9,190 nt of DNA from Defluviitaleaceae bacterium (GCA_009784355.1 WRBU01000029.1:1-9190); one strand, 5' to 3'. Counted from the first letter of the stretch, positions 1 to 6,533 are shown. Notes: generated by a model from the letters alone, not told the origin. Numbers and translations: made by a program.

Positions 1-462
1 GCAAAAGTGCTTGCCCACAAAGACGAAGCACCGTATATTGATGGACGCAAAACCCCTGTAAAATTGCAACAACGCCTAGATAAATACGGCGAGCAAGACG
101 AAGCAGGAAAAGAGCAAATTGACAATGCCGTAAAAATGGTGGCAGCACATAGAGTAAAAATTGACCATGAGCTGGATGACGGTGAGATTATTCCAATTTG
201 TGGAAGTATAGAGGTTATGCATACCCCCGGACACACGCCGGGTCATGCTGTGTATTTATTGAACCAAAGCGGCGTAATAGTCCTTGGTGATGCCGCCAAT
301 GCCGAAGGCGGCAGTTTGGTAGATTTTTACAACGAATACATCCAAGACCTTCCATTGAGCCAAAAATCTTTAATAAAAATCAACTCAACAAGCTGGAAAA
401 CTGCCATTGCATATCACACCGGCATTTTAAATCGGTGCAGTGAGCGTCCTCTAAATCAGTGA
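1..462 (+). CDS. MBL-fold metallo-hydrolase, 3' part (N-terminus outside window)
   Basis: The reading frame is open from the first base, so this is the C-terminal 153 residues of a longer protein. A GTG at 7 is in frame but is not a credible start. Visible metallo-beta-lactamase-fold features are HTPGHTPGH at about residues 74-82 (metal-ligand motif), GDAANAEG at 96-103 (bridging Asp motif) and YHTG at 138-141 (a plausible last metal-ligand His). The opening AHKDEAPYI resembles the strand after the HxHxDH motif in YflN-like hydrolases. HxHxDH itself must lie upstream. Family members are usually Zn-dependent hydrolases of about 240-270 residues, and substrate cannot be inferred. The C-terminal tail after YHTG is short (12 residues) and runs into a repeat-rich intergenic region, so the natural end may have been altered slightly. 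Fold assignment is confident; exact function is unknown. Confidence 0.82.
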   Translation, partial: AKVLAHKDEAPYIDGRKTPVKLQQRLDKYGEQDEAGKEQIDNAVKMVAAHRVKIDHELDDGEIIPICGSIEVMHTPGHTPGHAVYLLNQSGVIVLGDAANAEGGSLVDFYNEYIQDLPLSQKSLIKINSTSWKTAIAYHTGILNRCSERPLNQ

Positions 463-486
463 ATGACTGCGCCTTAAAAATCGGTG
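429..486 (+). repeat. Three short direct repeats AAATCRGTG
   Basis: AAATCGGTG (429-437), AAATCAGTG (453-461) and AAATCGGTG (478-486) recur with spacings of 24 and 25 bases. They span the last codons of the MBL-fold gene and the start of the intergenic region. Each is followed within a few bases by a GCG or TCG. The function is unknown. Three copies at nearly constant helical spacing could be operator-like iterons or the result of local slippage. Confidence 0.4.
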
Positions 487-518
487 AAACATCGATATTT
501 CATGGCTTGCATTCACTG
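457..518. repeat. Inverted repeat at end of MBL-fold gene, with inner palindrome
   Basis: CAGTGAATG (457-465, containing the TGA stop) is exactly complementary to CATTCACTG (510-518). Between them lies a near-palindrome at 485-502 (TGAAAcATCGATaTTTCA, one mismatched pair). In RNA this could form a compound hairpin. The right arm is not followed by a T-run, so it is not a typical intrinsic terminator. It may stabilise the 3' end or serve as a protein site. Confidence 0.45.
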
Positions 519-542
519 TTTCGAGGTGCGCTCGCTATAGTA

Positions 543-571
543 TTGCATTTTTTTATGAAATATGCTAGAAT
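543..571 (+). promoter_or_regulatory. Sigma-A promoter for the asp23-fakA-recG operon
   Basis: The -35 box is TTGCAT (543-548), followed by a 17-base spacer and -10 box TAGAAT (566-571). TG at 563-564 gives an extended -10 (TGcTAGAAT). The predicted transcription start is near 578, leaving a leader of about 60 bases before the asp23 ATG. The leader holds a small possible hairpin (GCAAG 595-599 with CTTGC 611-615) just before the Shine-Dalgarno. Confidence 0.75.
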
Positions 572-640
572 GTGTTCTCATAGAATTATATAAGGCAAGC
601 AGCTGTAATACTTGCATTTAAAGGAGAGGGGTTATAATAT

Positions 641-997
641 ATGCCATTAAAAATTGAAAACGAACTTGGGACGATAGCTATAAACAGCGAGATTGTTGCA
701 ACGATAGCAGGTCTTGCAGCAATGGAAAGTTACGGCATTGTTGGCATGGCGACAAAAAATTTGAAAGATGGCATAGTCCGTCTTTTGCAAATGGAGAACC
801 TAACAAGAGGTTTAAAGTTGACCGTAAATGAAAATTCGCTGATAATTGATGTGCACGTAATTGCCGAATACGGAACAAATATCACTGCTATTTGTGAATC
901 GCTTATGAGTGCAGTGAAATACAGAGTTGAGGACACTTGCGGCATAAGTGTTTGCGCTGTTAATGTTTTTGTGGAAGGGCTGAAAGTTAATGTCTAG
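641..997 (+). CDS. Asp23/Gls24 family envelope-stress protein (YloU-like)
   Basis: This 118-residue protein belongs to the Asp23/Gls24 (DUF322) family. The N-terminal ENELGTIAINSEIVATIAGLAA and the following YGIVGMATKN are typical of the family, as is the alternating hydrophobic core ending in VNVFVEGLKV. Family members are small cytosolic or membrane-associated proteins linked to cell-envelope homeostasis in Gram-positives, with no known enzymatic activity. The start is set by AAAGGAG at 620-626, extended by GAGGGG up to 631, about 9 bases before the ATG. The stop overlaps the start of fakA by 8 bases, so the two are translationally coupled. The same pairing (yloU-yloV) is seen in Bacillus and many Clostridia, implying a shared role in membrane lipid or envelope maintenance. 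That functional link is inference. The gene is first in its operon. Confidence 0.93.
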   Translation: MPLKIENELGTIAINSEIVATIAGLAAMESYGIVGMATKNLKDGIVRLLQMENLTRGLKLTVNENSLIIDVHVIAEYGTNITAICESLMSAVKYRVEDTCGISVCAVNVFVEGLKVNV

Positions 998-2654
998 TTC
1001 AGAAGGCATATCAAAAATTACAAAAATAGACGGCGGGTTGCTCCGCAAAATGATAATCTGCGGCACAAACGCTCTAGTTGCGGATAAGGCGAGAATAAAT
1101 TCGCTTAATGTTTTTCCTGTTCCCGACGGGGACACAGGCACAAATATGTCGCTGACTGCCCTTGCGGCAGCCCGTGAAGTGGCGAAGTTGGCAGACGATG
1201 CAGATATTTTTGTTGTGTCCAAGGCAGCAGCAAATGGTGCGCTTCGTGGCGGGAGGGGAAATTCTGGTGTAATTTTTTCACAACTTTTCCGAGGTTTTTC
1301 TAAAGCATTGGAAGGATTGACAGAAATTGGCACAAAAGAAATCGCAGCCGCTTTTGAGCAAGCATCAAAAACCGCATACAAAGCCGTTATGCGCCCGCAA
1401 GAAGGAACGATTCTTACGGTTGGACGGCATATGGCGGAGGTTTCTGCTAGGTACGCCCGCGCAACCGATGATATTGGAGCGTTTGCTAGGGAGGTTATTG
1501 CCCAAGGGCATGTGATGCTAAAACGTACGCCTGAAATGTTGCCTGTTTTGAAACAGGCGGGCGTTGTTGACAGTGGCGGCGATGGGCTTATGGTATTTTT
1601 GGGCGGAGCTATGGAGGGCATACATGCTCAAAACCCGCAAATTATTGAAGACGACAGCTCAACCCAAGAATTATCGGAGGACTTTTCCGCTCTTGCAAAC
1701 ATAAATCCCGAAGACATCACATTTGGATATTGCACCGAATTTTTTATCAATGTGCAAAATTTTAGCGAAGCAAACCAAATTGGGTTTATCGAATATCTTG
1801 AAACTGTGGGAGATTCCGTTGCTCTTGTGGCGGATGACGAAATTGTAAAAATACACGTACATACGGACAACCCCGGGGCTGTTATGGAAAAGGCTATGCT
1901 TCACGGGCCTTTGAGTAGTATAAAAATCGACAACATGCGTTTGCAGCACCATAATGCAACCTCATCCTCAGAAGCAACTTCAACCGAACCCAGAAAGCAC
2001 ATTGGGGTGGTCGCAATATGCTCTGGTGACGGGTTTAAAGAAATTTTTCTTGGTCTTGGGGCAGATTGCATTATAGAAGGCGGCCAAACCATGAATCCGT
2101 CGGCGGAGGATATTGCAAAGGCTGTGGCAAATGTCAATGCAGATAATGTTATTGTGTTGCCCAACAATAAAAATATAATTTTGGCGGCAGAGCAGGCAGT
2201 GCATCTTTGTGAGCAGCAGAATGTGTCTATTATTGCGTCAAAAACTATGCCTCAAGGCATTGCTGCATTGATGAACTATCTTCCCGAGGAAAGTTTTGCT
2301 GGTAATATTGAAGATATGAAAGCCGCCCTTTCAGACGTTTGTACGGGGCAAGTTACTATTGCGGTGCGTGATACGGAACTAGACGGACAAATTGTTTACG
2401 AAGGCGATTATATAGGCATTCTTGATGGTAAAATTGTTTGTTCGTGCAATAATATCAGCACGGCTTCCAAAGAATTGTTGGATAAAATGATGAAAGTATA
2501 CGGAGATATTATTACAATTTTTGCAGGTGCTAATGCCGAAGAAGGACAAACGGCAGAAATTGAAGAATATATTGCTCAAAATTTCCCGAAATGCGAGGCA
2601 ACGACGGCACATGGCGGGCAGACTGTGTACAACTATATTTTCTCGACGGAATAA
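990..2654 (+). CDS. fakA: Fatty acid kinase catalytic subunit FakA (YloV, DAK2/DhaL-like)
   Basis: This 554-residue protein matches the usual length of YloV/FakA (about 550). The N-terminal DhaL-like kinase domain (about residues 10-210) carries NVFPVPDGDTGTNM at 40-53, whose Asp residues bind Mg-ATP, then GRGNSG at 88-93 and GVVDSGGDG at 191-199. The middle domain (about 240-320) contains GYCTEFF at 246-252 and KIHVHTDNPG at 287-296. The C-terminal domain (about 335-554) contains GGQTMNPS at 364-371, PNNKN at 391-395 and TMPQG at 419-423. FakA phosphorylates fatty acids presented by a FakB (DegV-family) partner, giving acyl-phosphate for phospholipid synthesis by PlsX/PlsY. No fakB is present in this window. 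The ATG at 990 overlaps the asp23 stop, with GGAAGGG at 973-979 as a moderate ribosome site. Residue 88 is Gly where many homologues have GARGNSG, a mild variation. The assignment is secure. Confidence 0.95.
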   Translation: MSSSEGISKITKIDGGLLRKMIICGTNALVADKARINSLNVFPVPDGDTGTNMSLTALAAAREVAKLADDADIFVVSKAAANGALRGGRGNSGVIFSQLFRGFSKALEGLTEIGTKEIAAAFEQASKTAYKAVMRPQEGTILTVGRHMAEVSARYARATDDIGAFAREVIAQGHVMLKRTPEMLPVLKQAGVVDSGGDGLMVFLGGAMEGIHAQNPQIIEDDSSTQELSEDFSALANINPEDITFGYCTEFFINVQNFSEANQIGFIEYLETVGDSVALVADDEIVKIHVHTDNPGAVMEKAMLHGPLSSIKIDNMRLQHHNATSSSEATSTEPRKHIGVVAICSGDGFKEIFLGLGADCIIEGGQTMNPSAEDIAKAVANVNADNVIVLPNNKNIILAAEQAVHLCEQQNVSIIASKTMPQGIAALMNYLPEESFAGNIEDMKAALSDVCTGQVTIAVRDTELDGQIVYEGDYIGILDGKIVCSCNNISTASKELLDKMMKVYGDIITIFAGANAEEGQTAEIEEYIAQNFPKCEATTAHGGQTVYNYIFSTE

Positions 2655-2663
2655 GGTGTTACA

Positions 2664-4730
2664 ATGCTTTTAACCGATAATATTTCAGTGCTCAAAAATG
2701 TAGGAGAGCAAAGACAAGCTATTTTGGGTCGTCTTGGCATTGAAACCATAGGCGACCTTTTAGAGTTTTTTCCTAGGGATTATTTAGACCGTAGTAAAAT
2801 CTCAAAAGTTGCAGGATTGTACCACGGGCAGATGGTTACGGTGCTTGTTTGGCAGCACGGAATCGTAGCTACCCGCAATGTGTCGGGGAAAACTATAACA
2901 CGTATTAATTTTTGTGATGACACAGGACGGGTTGCAATTACTTGGTTTAACCAACCCTATATGTCAACGTCTTTTAAGGCGGGCGAAAAATACTATATTT
3001 CGGGCAGAGTTTCGTGGGATGCCCACGGCGTTTCTATTGAAAACCCCGAGTGGGAAAGGGTAGGCGATGCGAACTTGTCCGCAGGGCGTATTGTGCCTGT
3101 ATATCGCCTAACAAGCGGACTTACTCAAAAAATTATTCGTCCAATTATAAAACAAGCCCTTGACTCAATAAAAGACCAAATCGAAGAATTTTTGCCCGAA
3201 AAAATAATTACTTCCCAAGGGCTCTGCGGGAGGAGCTTTGCTGTGGAAAACATCCATTTTCCAAGCTCTGCCGAAAATTATTTTACCGCCCGCAAAAGGC
3301 TTGTTTTTGACGAATTATTTTTAATGCAATCTGCAATGTTTATGGCAAAAGGGCAACTAAAACACAAAATTTTAGAAGATAATAAATGGGATTATATGGA
3401 TATAAACCCCATATTGGCAGCACTACCATTTGAGCTTACCCCCGACCAGTTAAAAGTCGTGCAAGAAATTACAGCAGATATTTCCTCGGGGTATGCTTTA
3501 AACCGCCTGTTGCAAGGGGATGTGGGAAGCGGAAAAACTGCCGTAGCAATGATAATTTGTTATCTTGCGGTCAAAAACAAAACACAAGCCGCCGTGATGG
3601 CACCAACGGAAACCCTTGCTGTGCAACATCATCAAGCCTTTACAAAAATTTTTGAACCATTTGGAATTAATTGTGCTTTGTTAAACGGCTCTTTAAAGGC
3701 GAGTGAGAAAAAGAACATTAAAAACCGCCTAGAAGCTGGTGAAATTGATATAATAATAGGCACTCACGCGCTTTTGCAAGAGAATGTAACATTTAGCAAA
3801 CTGGGACTGGTTATTACAGACGAACAGCATCGCTTTGGCGTGCGTCAGCGTGCCGCATTAACTGAAAAAGGGAGCATACCTCATACCCTCGTAATGACTG
3901 CAACCCCAATACCCCGAAGTTTAGCAATGGTGCTGTATGGGGATATGGATATATCTGCAATACGCCAGCTTCCCCCCGGACGGCAACCAATAGACACCTA
4001 TTCAGTAACAAAGTCCTATCATCAACGCATCTTTTCATTTATTGCAAAAGAAATAGACCAAGGGCATCAGGCATATATAATTTGCCCATTGATACAAAAA
4101 GACGATGACGAAAACGAAAAAAAGACGCAAAGCAAAAATGAAATCACACAAGTAATAAAATTTGCGCAAGAGTTAAAGGACAGTGTTTTTACAAACTATA
4201 ATGTGGGCATATTGCACGGAAAAATGAAACCTGCCGAAAAAAATGAAATCATGGAAGCATTTGCGAAAAATGACGTGCAAATTTTGGTGTCGACCACTGT
4301 GGTTGAAGTTGGCATTAATGTGCCAAATGCTACGGTGATAATGATAGAAAATGCGGAACGCTTTGGACTTTCGCAACTGCACCAGCTGCGTGGCAGGGTT
4401 GGGCGTAGTGAAAAAAAATCTTATTGCATTTTGGTGACAGATGCAAAAAATGAAGTGACCCAAAAACGGATGCAGGCAATGACAAAAACAAATGACGGCT
4501 TTACTTTAAGCGAACTTGACCTTGAGCTTCGTGGGCCCGGGGAATTTTTTGGCACAGCACAACACGGGCTGCCAAGAATGCAGTTGGCAAATCTTTATAA
4601 AGACACAGATGTTTTAGCGGCGGCTCGTGATGCCGCTATCAAGACATTTGACGGACAGCAACCAAGTTACGCTCCTCTTTTAAACAAAGTAAAACAAATG
4701 CTCGGGAAGATTAAGCAAATTTCGCTATAA
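2664..4730 (+). CDS. recG: ATP-dependent DNA helicase RecG
   Basis: This 688-residue protein is full length compared with about 680-690 in E. coli and B. subtilis. The N-terminal wedge/OB-fold region (about 1-240) includes LEFFPRDYLDRS at 33-44 and an OB core at about 55-130. The superfamily 2 helicase motor follows: Walker A GDVGSGKT at 285-292, APTETLA at 313-319, motif II DEQH at 386-389, motif III TATPIPRS at 412-419, VSTTVVEVGINVP at 542-554 and motif VI QLRGRVGRS at 574-582. The C-terminal TRG region shows RGPGEFFGTAQHG at 623-635. RecG remodels stalled replication forks, reversing them and migrating Holliday junctions. A ribosome site AAGGTG overlaps the fakA stop region (2653-2658), 5 bases before the ATG, so it is cotranscribed with fakA. 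The stop codon abuts the left arm of a long inverted repeat. Confidence 0.97.
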   Translation: MLLTDNISVLKNVGEQRQAILGRLGIETIGDLLEFFPRDYLDRSKISKVAGLYHGQMVTVLVWQHGIVATRNVSGKTITRINFCDDTGRVAITWFNQPYMSTSFKAGEKYYISGRVSWDAHGVSIENPEWERVGDANLSAGRIVPVYRLTSGLTQKIIRPIIKQALDSIKDQIEEFLPEKIITSQGLCGRSFAVENIHFPSSAENYFTARKRLVFDELFLMQSAMFMAKGQLKHKILEDNKWDYMDINPILAALPFELTPDQLKVVQEITADISSGYALNRLLQGDVGSGKTAVAMIICYLAVKNKTQAAVMAPTETLAVQHHQAFTKIFEPFGINCALLNGSLKASEKKNIKNRLEAGEIDIIIGTHALLQENVTFSKLGLVITDEQHRFGVRQRAALTEKGSIPHTLVMTATPIPRSLAMVLYGDMDISAIRQLPPGRQPIDTYSVTKSYHQRIFSFIAKEIDQGHQAYIICPLIQKDDDENEKKTQSKNEITQVIKFAQELKDSVFTNYNVGILHGKMKPAEKNEIMEAFAKNDVQILVSTTVVEVGINVPNATVIMIENAERFGLSQLHQLRGRVGRSEKKSYCILVTDAKNEVTQKRMQAMTKTNDGFTLSELDLELRGPGEFFGTAQHGLPRMQLANLYKDTDVLAAARDAAIKTFDGQQPSYAPLLNKVKQMLGKIKQISL

Positions 4731-4845
4731 TACTAATCCCGATTAAAATCCTATTCTTTTTCGGTGGCTAAAACCAACCCAAAACGCCTTGTTCGGCGTT
4801 TTGGGTCGCCCCCTCAAACAATAGGTTTTAATCTAGAATTAGTAT
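4730..4845. repeat. 116-bp imperfect long inverted repeat with central hairpin (MITE-like or repeated palindrome)
   Basis: The outer ends are ATACTAAT (4730-4737) and ATTAGTAT (4838-4845). Next inward, GATTAAAA (4741-4748) pairs with TTTTAATC (4826-4833), and CCTATT (4750-4755) pairs with AATAGG (4819-4824). The complementarity continues with gaps to a perfect 12-bp stem, ACCCAAAACGCC (4777-4788) and GGCGTTTTGGGT (4795-4806), around the 6-base loop TTGTTC. The left arm has about 8 extra bases (near 4769-4776). The first base overlaps the last A of the recG TAA. There is no open reading frame inside and no T-run after the inner stem. I see no clear target-site duplication. It fills nearly the whole recG-rsmD gap. 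It could be a non-autonomous mobile element, an interspersed palindrome family, or an RNA-stabilising structure at the end of recG mRNA. Confidence 0.7.
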
Positions 4846-4855
4846 AAACTAAACC

Positions 4856-4884
4856 TTTACTTGCGAAAAATTATCTGTTATAAT
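4856..4884 (+). promoter_or_regulatory. Extended -10 promoter for rsmD, predicted leaderless start
   Basis: The -35-like TTTACT (4856-4861) is followed by a 17-base spacer and a perfect -10 TATAAT (4879-4884), with TG at 4876-4877 giving TGtTATAAT. Transcription normally starts about 7 bases after the -10, which is position 4891, the A of the rsmD ATG. No Shine-Dalgarno lies between the promoter and the ATG. Confidence 0.7.
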
Positions 4885-4890
4885 TATAGT

Positions 4891-5433
4891 ATGAGAGTGA
4901 TTTCTGGAAAAGCAAGAGGTGCGGTATTATATGCGCCAAAATTTGATGGGGTTCGCCCCACAACGGATTTTGTTAAAGAAAATCTGTTTAACATCATACA
5001 AAATGATGTTATGGGTGCACGTTTTTTGGATATTTTCGCAGGTTCTGGAGCCATTGGCATTGAGGCATTAAGCCGTGGTGCCGTATTGTGTGTTTTTGTT
5101 GATTCTGCGCAAAAATCAATAGAGCTTCTGCGCAAAAATCTTGAAAAAACAAGACTTGATACAAATGCGGCAATTATCAAAGGCGATGTACCTCAAGTAT
5201 TAAAAAAACTGCATGGAAAAGTCTTTGACATAATATTTTTAGACCCTCCCTATTTCAAAAATTTTGCCGCAAAATGTGTTGACGCAATTTTGGAGCAAAA
5301 CATTTTAGCGCGTGACGGCTTTATTGTTTTAGAAATAGGTTCAAAAGAGGAGTACACGGCGAATCCCCAACTGGATTTATTAAAAGAAAAGGTCTATGGA
5401 AGCAGTAAATTGATTTTTTTGTCAAAAAGGTGA
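4891..5433 (+). CDS. rsmD: 16S rRNA (guanine(966)-N(2))-methyltransferase RsmD
   Basis: This 180-residue protein is an S-adenosylmethionine-dependent N2-guanine methyltransferase of the RsmD/YlbH family, acting on 16S rRNA G966 (E. coli numbering) during 30S assembly. It starts MRVISGKARG, matching the first residues of B. subtilis YlbH. Key motifs are RPTTD at 22-26 with KENLFN at 29-34, the SAM-binding LDIFAGSGAIGIEALSRG at 46-63, and the catalytic DPPY at 118-121. An in-frame TTG at 4861 would add 10 residues, but it lies in the promoter and gives an extension unlike the family, so the ATG at 4891 is preferred. No ribosome-binding site precedes this ATG, and the promoter position predicts leaderless mRNA. 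coaD follows after 4 bases, the usual Firmicutes pairing. Confidence 0.94.
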   Translation: MRVISGKARGAVLYAPKFDGVRPTTDFVKENLFNIIQNDVMGARFLDIFAGSGAIGIEALSRGAVLCVFVDSAQKSIELLRKNLEKTRLDTNAAIIKGDVPQVLKKLHGKVFDIIFLDPPYFKNFAAKCVDAILEQNILARDGFIVLEIGSKEEYTANPQLDLLKEKVYGSSKLIFLSKR

Positions 5434-5437
5434 TTTT

Positions 5438-5917
5438 ATGATTGCGGTATACCCAGGCAGCTTTGACCCCGTAACTTTGGGGCATTTAGACATCATTGAG
5501 AGGGCATCAAAAATAGCACGAAAGCTGATTGTGGCTGTACTAACAAACTCATCAAAGTTGTGTATGTTTGATGTGGCAGAGCGTGTGGAGATGCTTCGTG
5601 AAGTTTGCAAAGACATACGCAATGTAGAGGTCGCCGCTTTTGACGGACTTTTAATAAGCTATGCCCAAAGTATAGGTGCAAATGCTATTATACGTGGACT
5701 TCGTGCCGTTACGGATTTTGAATACGAGTTTCAAATGGCTTTGGCAAACAGAATGTTAGATGATAGTATAGAAACACTTTTTATATCAACAAATGCGCAA
5801 TATTCGTACCTATCGTCGTCAGTGGTAAAAGAAATTGCAAAATTAGGCGGCAAAGTGGATGCAATGCTGCCAGAAGCAACACATATAAAATTGTTGCAAA
5901 AAATCGGTAGGCTGTGA
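5438..5917 (+). CDS. coaD: Phosphopantetheine adenylyltransferase CoaD
   Basis: This 159-residue protein is the usual length for bacterial PPAT, which transfers AMP from ATP to 4'-phosphopantetheine to give dephospho-CoA, the penultimate step of coenzyme A synthesis in the cytosol. The nucleotidyltransferase fold is shown by YPGSFDP at 5-11 and TLGH at 13-16 (the (T/H)xGH motif). RGLRAVTDFEYEFQMA at 86-101 forms the substrate pocket, and YLSSSVVKE at 124-132 is the C-terminal nucleotide-binding motif. Lys40 aligns with the conserved catalytic Lys42 of the E. coli enzyme, although the next two residues are Leu-Cys where Lys-Pro is common. The ribosome site AAAAAGGTGA (5424-5433) overlaps the rsmD stop, so the genes are coupled. 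The last codons carry a promoter for the next gene, and the TGA stop forms part of its extended -10. Confidence 0.96.
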   Translation: MIAVYPGSFDPVTLGHLDIIERASKIARKLIVAVLTNSSKLCMFDVAERVEMLREVCKDIRNVEVAAFDGLLISYAQSIGANAIIRGLRAVTDFEYEFQMALANRMLDDSIETLFISTNAQYSYLSSSVVKEIAKLGGKVDAMLPEATHIKLLQKIGRL

Positions 5918-5923
5918 TATAAT
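5894..5923 (+). promoter_or_regulatory. Promoter inside the 3' end of coaD, for the coiled-coil gene
   Basis: TTGCAA (5894-5899) is followed by an 18-base spacer and perfect -10 TATAAT (5918-5923). The coaD stop codon TGA (5915-5917) supplies the TGn of an extended -10. The predicted start is near 5930, about 48 bases before the downstream ATG. It would let the coiled-coil gene, and perhaps argS by read-through, be expressed independently of rsmD-coaD. Confidence 0.6.
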
Positions 5924-5932
5924 AAACTTGAA

Positions 5933-5968
5933 TGCAAGGCGTTCCAAAAAAATTATTTTGGTGCAAGG
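5933..5968 (+). promoter_or_regulatory. Leader hairpin flanked by TGCAAGG direct repeats
   Basis: CCAAAA (5944-5949) can pair with TTTTGG (5956-5961) around a 6-base A/T loop. The hairpin is bracketed by TGCAAGG at 5933-5939 and 5962-5968. The second copy runs into the Shine-Dalgarno AAGGGGG used by the gene at 5978. The hairpin could place or present that site. The evidence is only the short complementarity. Confidence 0.3.
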
Positions 5969-5977
5969 GGGCAAATA

Positions 5978-6523
5978 ATGGAACTCATTAATTCTCAAAT
6001 TGATAAAATTGAAGATATGGTTGAACGTGTGTATGAGGTCATAGAGGCAGCTCGTGGCGTTGTTTTTACGTCAAAAGTTAGTGTGGACAAAGATTCGCTG
6101 TTTAGTATTATGGATGATATTAGGGGCGTTATTTATGAAATGAGAAGAGGCTTGCCTTCTGAAATAAGCCAAGCAAAAAGGGTGTTAAGTGACAAGGATG
6201 CTCATCTTTCTGATGCCCGCACAAAAGCAGAAATGATTATAAAAGCCGCCCAAACAGAAGCCGACAGAAGACTAAATGACCACGAAATAACCACAGAAGC
6301 ACGAAAATTGGCACAAGAAATTGTAAATGATGCTAAAACCGAAGCAGACGATTGGCGTCAAGAAACCGTGCGGTATATAGGCGAAAAACTTGAAGAGCTT
6401 GACAATTTCTTGCAAAATACAATAGAAAAACACGCAAATAAAATGCATGAAATTGAAGACTTCTATACTGAAATTTTAAGCGAAGTGCAGGATAATCGCA
6501 ATTCCATGCAAATTGATGAATAA
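5978..6523 (+). CDS. Coiled-coil protein, DivIVA / ATP-synthase subunit b-like
   Basis: This 181-residue protein has no signal peptide or membrane segment. The N-terminal part (about 1-60) contains the family-like IEDMVERVYEVIEAARGVVFTSKVSVDKDSLFSIMDDIR, followed by RRGLPSEISQAKRVL at 57-71. Residues from about 70 to 165 form a long charged helix rich in Ala, Lys and Glu (for example AEMIIKAAQTEADRRLNDHEI), predicted coiled coil. Clostridial genomes often carry a similar protein next to rsmD-coaD, commonly annotated as an 'ATPase' or V-type ATPase subunit H-like protein, though it has no nucleotide-binding motif. No function is established that I can name. Resemblance to DivIVA/GpsB helices suggests a scaffold at the membrane or division site, which is inference. 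Its own promoter lies in the end of coaD, the ribosome site AAGGGGG lies 5966-5971, and an intrinsic terminator follows. Confidence 0.85.
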   Translation: MELINSQIDKIEDMVERVYEVIEAARGVVFTSKVSVDKDSLFSIMDDIRGVIYEMRRGLPSEISQAKRVLSDKDAHLSDARTKAEMIIKAAQTEADRRLNDHEITTEARKLAQEIVNDAKTEADDWRQETVRYIGEKLEELDNFLQNTIEKHANKMHEIEDFYTEILSEVQDNRNSMQIDE

Positions 6524-6533
6524 ATGCCCGTAG

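Noticed and set aside
812..1621. 269-residue open frame on the minus strand
   Set aside because: It lies wholly opposite asp23/fakA, whose reading frames are certain. The translation resembles no family and has no ribosome site or promoter.
4777..4806. 12-bp hairpin after recG as an intrinsic terminator
   Set aside because: The stem is followed by CGCCCCC and not a T-run, so it is better described as the core of the long inverted repeat.
4861..4890. Upstream TTG start for RsmD adding 10 residues
   Set aside because: The codon lies within the promoter, has no ribosome site and gives an N-terminus unlike RsmD/YlbH, which begins MRVISG.
6399..6428. TTGACA with TAGAAA 18 bases later, inside the coiled-coil gene
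   Set aside because: The -35 is perfect, but the -10 is poor with no TGn, and any transcript would meet the terminator before argS. Probably coding sequence coincidence.
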